A stretch of 64,000 nucleotides of DNA from NCBI RefSeq assembly GCF_024281035.1, contig NZ_JAMXLH010000049.1:1-64000 (forward strand), given 5' to 3'. The DNA comes from Paraburkholderia sp. GTDB lineage: Bacteria > Pseudomonadota > Gammaproteobacteria > Burkholderiales > Burkholderiaceae. Positions 58,196-64,000 of the stretch are shown here, piece after piece. The stretch's first letter is position 1. Every line of letters begins with the position of its first letter. Made by a program: the position numbers and the translations under genes. Under the pieces are notes generated by a model that saw nothing but the letters and a program-made list of their open reading frames with translations, was not told where the DNA came from and searched no databases.

Positions 58196-59398
58196 TCAGA
58201 AAACCGACTCGCGCTCCGGCGTCGCCGTGATCTTGTGGATCGACAGATCGGTGCCGCTGAACTCCTCTTCACGATCGATGCGCAGCCCGACCGTCAGCTT
58301 GAGCGCGCCATAGACGATCGTGCCGCCGAGCGCCGCCACGACGATTCCGCCGACCGTTCCCACCACCTGCGCCCAGAACGACACGCCGCCCATGCCGCCG
58401 AGCCAGTGCTTGCCGAAGATTCCCGCCGCGATGCCGCCCCATGCGCCGCACAGCCCGTGCAGCGGCCACACGCCGAGCACGTCGTCGATGCGCCAGCGGT
58501 TCTGCACGCACGTGAACATGTAGACGAACAGCACGCCCGCAACCGCGCCCGTCGCGAGCGCACCGAGCGGATGCATAAGGTCCGAACCGGCGCAGACGGC
58601 CACGAGCCCTGCGAGCGGTCCGTTGTAGGTGAAGCCCGGATCGTTGCGTCCCGCCACCCACGCGGCGAGCGTGCCGCCCACCATCGCCATGAGCGAATTG
58701 ACGGCGACCAGCCCGCTGATCTTGTCGATGCTCTGGGAACTCATCACGTTAAAGCCGAACCAGCCCACCGTGAGCACCCACGCACCGAGCGCGAGAAACG
58801 GGATGTTCGAAGGCGGGTGCGCGGCGATGCGTCCGTCGCGCGTGTAGCGTCCGTGGCGCGCACCGAGCATGATCACGGCCGGCAAGGCCACCCAGCCGCC
58901 GAACGCATGTACGACCACCGATCCGGCGAAATCGTGAAACTGCTCGCCGAACAGATGCGCGAGCGCATCCTGCACGCCGAACCGTCCGTTCCAGACGATG
59001 CCCTCGAAGAACGGATAGATGAATCCGACAATCACGAAAGTCGCGAAAAGCTGCGGATTGAACTTCGAGCGCTCGGCGATGCCGCCCGAGACGATCGCGG
59101 GAATCGCCGCCGCGAAGGTGAGCAGGAAGAAGAACCGCACGAGGGCGTAGCCGTTGTGCGCGGCGAGCACGTTCGCATGCGCGAAGAACTGCACACCGTA
59201 GGCGATCGTATAGCCGATGAAGAAGTAGGCGATCGTCGAGACCGAAAAGTCGACGAGGATCTTCACGAGTGCGTTGACCTGGTTCTTCTTGCGCACGGTG
59301 CCGAGTTCGAGGAACGCGAAACCTGCGTGCATCGCGAACACCATGGCGGCGCCGAGCAGCAGAAAGAGCGTGTCGGCGCCATTCTTGAGATTGTCCAT
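58196..59398 (-). CDS. amt: Ammonium transporter, Amt family
   Basis: A 400-residue channel with about 11 membrane helices; the ATG at 59398 (MDNLKNGADTLFLLLGAAMV) matches the family start. The twin pore histidines are in GSVVVHAFGGW and WPLHGLCGAWGG; the conserved Asp in FHDFAGS and the aromatic vestibule are present. It imports ammonium across the inner membrane. Unlike many proteobacteria there is no glnK gene beside it, so PII control, if any, is in trans. A hairpin follows its stop at 58142. Confidence 0.95.
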   Translation of the reverse strand: MDNLKNGADTLFLLLGAAMVFAMHAGFAFLELGTVRKKNQVNALVKILVDFSVSTIAYFFIGYTIAYGVQFFAHANVLAAHNGYALVRFFFLLTFAAAIPAIVSGGIAERSKFNPQLFATFVIVGFIYPFFEGIVWNGRFGVQDALAHLFGEQFHDFAGSVVVHAFGGWVALPAVIMLGARHGRYTRDGRIAAHPPSNIPFLALGAWVLTVGWFGFNVMSSQSIDKISGLVAVNSLMAMVGGTLAAWVAGRNDPGFTYNGPLAGLVAVCAGSDLMHPLGALATGAVAGVLFVYMFTCVQNRWRIDDVLGVWPLHGLCGAWGGIAAGIFGKHWLGGMGGVSFWAQVVGTVGGIVVAALGGTIVYGALKLTVGLRIDREEEFSGTDLSIHKITATPERESVF

Positions 59399-59860
59399 CC
59401 TTGCGTCCCGCGGTTGCCCAAAAAGAGCGCATTCTGAGCAAGATGCGGGCCAGGTCCGTGCCAAAGCGGTGAATCCGGTGAATTGGTCCGTGGTGCATGG
59501 CATTACAGCGGTGCGCGCGTGCACTGCGCCGGATTCCAGCCTGGTGCGCATCGGCTGTCGTGCACGGGGCGCGCCGGCACAATTCCAGTGCCGACGATCG
59601 AAGATGGGGAGGTCATGCGCCAGATCGGGGCGATCTATTCCATTTCCCTTTCTCGATTGTCCGATTGTCGGGAAATCGAAATATTCGCGTCGCGGCGCGT
59701 GCGATGACGACCGGTACGAACGCGAAATGGGTCGAATGTGTGGACCGTATGGACCGTATGGACCGTATGGGCCGCGTGGACCGCACATGGGGCACAAACG
59801 CCGACATAATGAGCGAACCCAGTCACCCCGTCGTCCGGACGCTCCGAACCGGCTCATTGC
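59399..59860. other. Intergenic region, Amt gene / histidine kinase
   Basis: About 460 bp between divergent genes, holding the promoters of both. It contains a five-copy 9-bp array at 59741, about 75 bp upstream of the kinase start. No sigma-54 box (GG-N10-GC in the right sequence) is obvious for the ammonium transporter, though I cannot exclude one. Open frames across it have no recognised product. Confidence 0.45.
59741..59785. repeat. Five 9-bp tandem repeats
   Basis: Three identical copies of TGGACCGTA and two variants (TGGGCCGCG, TGGACCGCA) occupy 45 bp in the leader of the histidine kinase gene, 75 bp from its ATG. Confidence 0.88.
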
Positions 59861-61636
59861 ATGCGACTCACGACAAAAGGATTCCTGCTGATCGCGATTC
59901 CCGCTGTATTCGAGCTGACCCTGCTATCGGGCATCGTGAAGGCCGAGGCGGATGCGGAAGCCGCGGATCGCTGGAGTCAGCACAGCCAGAACGTGCTCGC
60001 GCAGGCGGCGCGCGTGCTCGAGCCGGTTCTCACCGAGTCGGTGCGGCTGCGCGGGGCGGTGGCGGCGGGCGACACCGCATTCACGACGCCGGTTTCCACG
60101 TGGATGGAGGTCGACCGGCGCATCGACCGTCTCGTCGAACTCGTCTCCGACAATCCAGGTCAGGTCGAACGCGCGGTGCAGATCCGCCAGGCAGTGCAGA
60201 ACTACCGGCAATGGTCGGACCGTATTCAGGATCTGCTGCATTCGCGGCGGCACGGCGATCTGACCGAGTACTTTCGCGAGCTCACGGCCGCCGACGTGCT
60301 CGATCGTGTGCGCGCGCAGGTGACGTCGTTCCAGACCGAGGAGCGGCGGCTCGACGTGATGCGCGTGACGGAAGCCGAGGCCGCGCGGGCCCAGCAGCAG
60401 ACACTCGTGATGGCGGCGGTGGTGGGTTCGATCCTGCTGGTCGCGCTTTCCGTGTGGCTTTTCACGCGCGGCGTGCGCGGCCGCCTCAACGCGCTCTCCG
60501 ATAACGCGAGCCGCCTCGCGGGCAACGAACCGCTCGCGCCGCTCTCCGGCGGCAACGACGAAATCGCGCATCTCGATCTCACGCTGCATCAGATCAGCCA
60601 GCGTCTGATCGAGGCCGAGCGCATGCGCCTCGGCTTTCAGGCGGACCTTGCGCGCCGCGCGGACCAGCTCGCGCACATCAACGAAACCCTGCGCCAGCAG
60701 ACCCAGGAAAACGAGATGTTCATTCATAGCGTGTCGCACGACCTGCGCGCGCCGCTCGTGAATCTCCAGGGTTTCTCGCGCGAACTGGACCACGCCTGTG
60801 ACGACCTGCGCGCCCTCGTTGCGCGTTCGTCGCTCGGGCCGCAAGCGCGCGAGCACGTCGAGCGCCTGATCAACGAGGACATCGGCGAGGCGCTTCATTA
60901 TCTGCAGACTGCCGTGCTGCGCGCGTCGCACATCATCGACGCGCTGCTGCGCCTCGCGCGCGTGGGGCGCGTCGAGTACCGGCGTCAGCGCGTCAACGTG
61001 CAGGAACTGGTGCAGCGCGTGGTCGATGCGATGCACGGCTCGATCCGCGCCCGCGGCGCGCAGGTGAGCGTGCACACGCTGCCGGACGTATGGGGCGATC
61101 CGACTGCGCTCGAACAGGTCTTCGGGAACCTGGTCGGCAACGCGCTCAACTACCTGGATCCCGCGCGCGACGGGCGCATCGAGATCGGCACGGCGCCTTC
61201 GCCGCCCGGCGTCGAATCGCTGCAGATCTTCTACGTGCGCGACAACGGGCTCGGCATTCCCGAAGTCGCGCTGCCGCGGCTTTTTCAGGCGTTTCAGCGC
61301 ATGCACGGCAACGCCGTGCCCGGCGAGGGCATCGGGCTTGCGCTCGTGCGGCGCGTGGTCGAGCGCCATGGCGGGCGTGTCTGGGCGGAGTCGCGGGAAG
61401 GAGAAGGCACGACATTCTATTTATCGCTGCCCGATGCGCTGGCGTTCGTGCCGCCCGCGCCCGGCGAGGCGGTGCAGCTTGCTGCGCCTGCGGAGCTTTT
61501 GGCAGACGGTGCGGCGACGTGGAAAGCCGGGGAGAGCGGCGAGCCGGGCAATCCGGCAGACGACGAACGCGCCGAACCGCCGCCTGGTCCCGCCGCCGCG
61601 CTGCGGCAGGCGGGAGGACCACCGGAAAGCGTCTAG
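59861..61636 (+). CDS. CHASE3 sensor histidine kinase
   Basis: A 591-residue membrane histidine kinase. Two membrane segments (residues about 8-26 and 184-204) enclose a helical CHASE3-type periplasmic sensor. Kinase motifs are complete: H-box HSVSHDLRAPLVNLQGF, N-box EQVFGNLVGNALNYL, G1 DNGLGIP and G2 GEGIGLALVRRVV. The last 70 residues are low-complexity (Pro/Ala/Gly). No response regulator gene is adjacent, so it is an orphan kinase. Its leader has 9-bp tandem repeats. Confidence 0.92.
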   Translation: MRLTTKGFLLIAIPAVFELTLLSGIVKAEADAEAADRWSQHSQNVLAQAARVLEPVLTESVRLRGAVAAGDTAFTTPVSTWMEVDRRIDRLVELVSDNPGQVERAVQIRQAVQNYRQWSDRIQDLLHSRRHGDLTEYFRELTAADVLDRVRAQVTSFQTEERRLDVMRVTEAEAARAQQQTLVMAAVVGSILLVALSVWLFTRGVRGRLNALSDNASRLAGNEPLAPLSGGNDEIAHLDLTLHQISQRLIEAERMRLGFQADLARRADQLAHINETLRQQTQENEMFIHSVSHDLRAPLVNLQGFSRELDHACDDLRALVARSSLGPQAREHVERLINEDIGEALHYLQTAVLRASHIIDALLRLARVGRVEYRRQRVNVQELVQRVVDAMHGSIRARGAQVSVHTLPDVWGDPTALEQVFGNLVGNALNYLDPARDGRIEIGTAPSPPGVESLQIFYVRDNGLGIPEVALPRLFQAFQRMHGNAVPGEGIGLALVRRVVERHGGRVWAESREGEGTTFYLSLPDALAFVPPAPGEAVQLAAPAELLADGAATWKAGESGEPGNPADDERAEPPPGPAAALRQAGGPPESV

Positions 61637-61686
61637 CCGCCGCCGGACACGCGGTGATCGGCGAGCGTGCTGTGACGCCGTGTGCG

Positions 61687-62268
61687 TTACGGCTCGATGC
61701 GGGTGCCGAGGAGCACGAGAAACTGCCGCAGCCATTCCGGATGCGCGGGCCAGGCCGGGGCCGTGACGAAGGGGGCGTCGGTGACGGCGCCGTCGATCGG
61801 AATCTCGGCATACTCGCCGCCCGCCAGCCGCACTTCGGGCGCGCAGGCCGGGTACGCGGAGATGCGCTTGCCGCGGATCACCTCGGCGGCGGCGAGCAGT
61901 TGCGCCGCATGGCAGATCGCCGCGATCGGCTTGTTTGCGCGCGCGAAGTGGCGCACGACGTCGATCACCTTCGGATCGAGCCGCAGGTACTCGGGCGCGC
62001 GGCCGCCCGCGATGGCGAGGGCGTCGTAGCTGGCCAGCTCGATTTCGTCGAAGGTGGCGTTGAGCGCAAACTGGTGGCCGGGTTTTTCGGTGTACGTCTG
62101 GTCGCCCTCGAAATCGTGAATGGCGGTCTTGATGCGCTCGCCGGCCTTCTTGCCGGGGCACACGGCATCGACGCGGTGGCCGACGGCCTGCAGTGCCTGG
62201 AACGGCACCATCGTTTCATAGTCCTCGGCAAAGTCGCCGGTGAGGAAAAGAATTTTCTTGACTGCCAT
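61687..62268 (-). CDS. DJ-1/PfpI family protein
   Basis: A 193-residue protein of the DJ-1/PfpI superfamily. The ATG at 62268 follows AGGAGT. The nucleophile-elbow Cys is in [10 protein letters not shown], and Glu in FAEDYE near the N-terminus completes the pattern; [21 protein letters not shown] is a further diagnostic block. Members act as deglycase- or chaperone-like enzymes or stress proteins; the precise activity is unknown. It converges on the histidine kinase gene 50 bp away. Confidence 0.88.
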   Translation of the reverse strand: MAVKKILFLTGDFAEDYETMVPFQALQAVGHRVDAVCPGKKAGERIKTAIHDFEGDQTYTEKPGHQFALNATFDEIELASYDALAIAGGRAPEYLRLDPKVIDVVRHFARANKPIAAICHAAQLLAAAEVIRGKRISAYPACAPEVRLAGGEYAEIPIDGAVTDAPFVTAPAWPAHPEWLRQFLVLLGTRIEP

Positions 62269-62356
62269 CGCATGACTCCTCGGTTGGATAGGTTGGAACA
62301 CATCGATCGCCCGGGCAGTCTACCTCAGCGTGTTTAACACTTGTGTGCCGTGCGCA

Positions 62357-62851
62357 ATGACTGCAATTGAATGGCGCGCCTACGCGCCGGATCGCGACGC
62401 CGCCGCGCTCGCCGCGCTTTTCCGGGCCTCGGTCATGACGCTGGCCGCCACCCGCTACGACGCGGCGCAGTGTGCGGCGTGGGCATCGCTGGCCGACGAC
62501 GTCGGGTCGTTCGGTGCCCGGCTCGCGCGCGGCAGCACCCTCGTCGCGGTGCATGAAGGCGTGCCGGTCGCCTTCGGGCAGCTTTGGCCGGCGGACCACG
62601 TCGAGATGCTCTATGTCGCGCCCGGCTGGGCGCGGCGCGGCCTCGCCACGGCGTTGCTCGCGCGGCTCGAAGCGCTCGCGTGCGAACAGGGTGCAAGCGT
62701 GCTAGGCACCCACGCGAGTGCGCTTGCTCGGCCCGTCTTCGAGCGCGCTGGCTTCTCGCTTATTTCAGAGCAGATGGTGTGGCGCGGCGGCGTGCCATTG
62801 CAGCGCTTTCAGATGGGCAAGCCGCTTCGCACGGCTGATCCTTCAGCGTGA
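62357..62851 (+). CDS. GNAT-family N-acetyltransferase
   Basis: A 164-residue acetyltransferase. The start at 62357 (MTAIEWRAYAPDRDAAALAA) is the usual opening for this family. The acetyl-CoA pyrophosphate site is in VAPGWARRGLATALLARLE (RRGLAT), followed by the C-terminal ARPVFERAGFSLISEQ. Substrate not predictable. It is divergent from the DJ-1 gene, 89 bp apart. Confidence 0.85.
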   Translation: MTAIEWRAYAPDRDAAALAALFRASVMTLAATRYDAAQCAAWASLADDVGSFGARLARGSTLVAVHEGVPVAFGQLWPADHVEMLYVAPGWARRGLATALLARLEALACEQGASVLGTHASALARPVFERAGFSLISEQMVWRGGVPLQRFQMGKPLRTADPSA

Positions 62852-63022
62852 GCCCGTTTTTCAGCGAGTCGATGGTCCGGGCCGCCGCACCCGTTGTCGC
62901 CGCGCCCACATTCACGCCGGCACGCTCGCTCACAATTTCACTTGCATTCTGTTACTCACGCCTGGCGCGCAGTCTGACGGAGTGCGGCTAAACTGGAAGG
63001 TCCTGATTTCGCCCCTTTCGCC

Positions 63023-64000
63023 ATGAATTCATGCTCCGGACGGGTCGATGCGGGCGCGACGCAGCAGCACGCGAGACCGCCTGCGTCCGGTTCCGTCTCC
63101 GGTTTGCGCACCGCGCACACCGAGCGCACTGCGCGCCTGGTGCGGCGGCTCGCGCGCCACACGCTGATGACACTCGCGTGGCTGGCGGCTGCTTGGTTGT
63201 GTGTGCCGCCCGCCATGGCGCAGCTTCCGCCGGCCGCCAAGGCTGGCCCGCCTGCGCCAATTACGCCGGTGCCTGTGCTGCCCGCCTTGAAGAGCATCAT
63301 CACGGGTCAGCCCACGCCGGCTTCCGGCGCCTCGGCACCCGAGGCCGCGTCCGCGCCGAACCCGGCCAGCGAGGCCGAATTCGCCCGCTCGCTCGACAGC
63401 GTGATTGCCACGCTCGACAACGAGCGTCAGCGCGAAGCGCTCGTCGCGCAGCTCAAAAAGCTGCGCGAAGCCTCGCACCACGTCGCGCCTGCGCCCGCTT
63501 CCGGGGCTGCCGTGACGTCGGGGCTGCTCGGCGCGATTGCTTCGGGACTTTCGTCCGTCGAAGCCGATGCTCGCCGCGGCAGCAGCCCGCTGCATTACTG
63601 GGCCGGGCGCTTTACCGCTGCGGGCGGCGAGCTAGTCGTGCTTGCGGCGGGCGGGGGCGACGAGAGCGCGGGTCACCTCGTGCTCGACATGTTCGCGATG
63701 CTGGCAGGGTGGGGCGCAGGCGCTGCGGCGCTCACCTGGCTGTTGCGCCGGACGCTGCGGCGCTTGTCGGTCGATACGGGCTTGCAGCCCAATCCGACTA
63801 CCCTTGAACTGGCCGTCTTCGTGCTGCATCGGGTCGGTCCGTTCATCGCCGCGTTTTTTGGCGCGCTGGTTGTCGAGCGGGCGCTGCCGGAAGCTGTCGG
63901 CCGCACGATCGGGCTCGTGATCGCTTATGTGATCGTCGCGGGCGCCGTGTTCTCGTCGATCTGCCTGATCATGTTCTCGCTGTTCGGCTCGGGGCACCGG
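63023..64000 (+). CDS. MscS-type mechanosensitive channel, N-terminal part (partial)
   Basis: The first 326 residues of a protein that runs past the window. A signal-like hydrophobic segment (about residues 45-70, ending at AMAQ) precedes a soluble region of about 130 residues with a coiled-coil-like helix (DSVIATLDNERQREALVAQL). From about residue 215 membrane helices begin (FAMLAGWGAGAAALTWLL; FIAAFFGALVVERALPEAVG; IGLVIAYVIVAGAVFSSICL). The plan matches the large MscS-like channels of Burkholderia. The pore-forming C-terminal domain lies outside the window, so the family call depends on this topology. Confidence 0.7.
   Translation, partial: MNSCSGRVDAGATQQHARPPASGSVSGLRTAHTERTARLVRRLARHTLMTLAWLAAAWLCVPPAMAQLPPAAKAGPPAPITPVPVLPALKSIITGQPTPASGASAPEAASAPNPASEAEFARSLDSVIATLDNERQREALVAQLKKLREASHHVAPAPASGAAVTSGLLGAIASGLSSVEADARRGSSPLHYWAGRFTAAGGELVVLAAGGGDESAGHLVLDMFAMLAGWGAGAAALTWLLRRTLRRLSVDTGLQPNPTTLELAVFVLHRVGPFIAAFFGALVVERALPEAVGRTIGLVIAYVIVAGAVFSSICLIMFSLFGSGHR

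Noticed and set aside
58157..59437. 426-residue open frame across the Amt gene
   Set aside because: Antisense to the Amt gene; its first part also covers the 58142-58173 hairpin and lacks any motif.

Overview
The window is GC-rich DNA with the gene content of a Burkholderia-group betaproteobacterium, most like Paraburkholderia or a close relative. Evidence for this is a hopanoid side-chain cluster (hpnIJKL), an arginine succinyltransferase pathway with two AstA subunits (aruF/aruG type), an MdtABC/MuxABC-type efflux operon, paired glgC-glgA, PdxY and several Burkholderia-like regulators. Placement is by recognition of families, not by a database search.

Layout. 1-2.9 kb: the end of hutH, hutC, an XRE-like gene and an AraC regulator. 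2.9-11.4 kb: an exported transglutaminase-like protein, a small acidic protein, pdxY, glgA and glgC (transcribed glgC then glgA), an exported alpha/beta hydrolase and a small surface-antigen-like protein. 11.5-23.8 kb: an accessory block with DnrO-like, LysR, aldo/keto reductase and SRPBCC genes, a two-component-less HD-GYP/LuxR fusion, small membrane and lipoproteins, and much debris: a truncated AraC gene, three truncated short-chain dehydrogenase genes and a 148-bp inverted-repeat element. A 105-bp sequence from the 3' end of the hydrolase gene recurs at the far end of this block as a direct repeat. 23.9-30.4 kb: a luciferase-like monooxygenase, then hpnI-hpnJ-hpnK-hpnL. 30.4-32.4 kb: a BamE-like lipoprotein, a patatin-like protein and a hisP gene with its ATPase core deleted. 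32.4-41.1 kb: an ArgR-type AraC regulator and astC-astA(F)-astA(G)-astD-astB-astE, a complete arginine-to-glutamate-and-succinate pathway. 41.7-46.6 kb: three signalling genes (EAL-HDOD, HDOD, PAS-GGDEF-EAL). 47-48.2 kb: an exported peroxiredoxin and a small membrane protein. 48.2-57.3 kb: the mdtA-mdtB-mdtC efflux operon on the minus strand and an IclR regulator. 57.3-64 kb: a gene-free stretch with stacked terminator-like hairpins and 11-bp repeats, an Amt ammonium transporter, a CHASE3 histidine kinase, a DJ-1/PfpI protein, a GNAT acetyltransferase and the start of a large MscS-type channel.

How they work together. The clearest pathways are glycogen synthesis (GlgC makes ADP-glucose, GlgA polymerises it), extended hopanoid synthesis (HpnI adds N-acetylglucosamine, HpnK deacetylates, HpnJ makes the cyclitol ether), and arginine catabolism under an ArgR-like activator. 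The import ATPase that normally accompanies the ast genes is broken here. I found no clearly novel defence or mobile system. The most interesting signals are the repeat-flanked, decaying accessory block, the deletion scars, the catalytically dead HD-GYP/LuxR regulator, the possible small RNA at 57.5-57.7 kb, and an unusual number of short tandem repeats of different periods (9, 10, 11, 13 and 22 bp) between genes.
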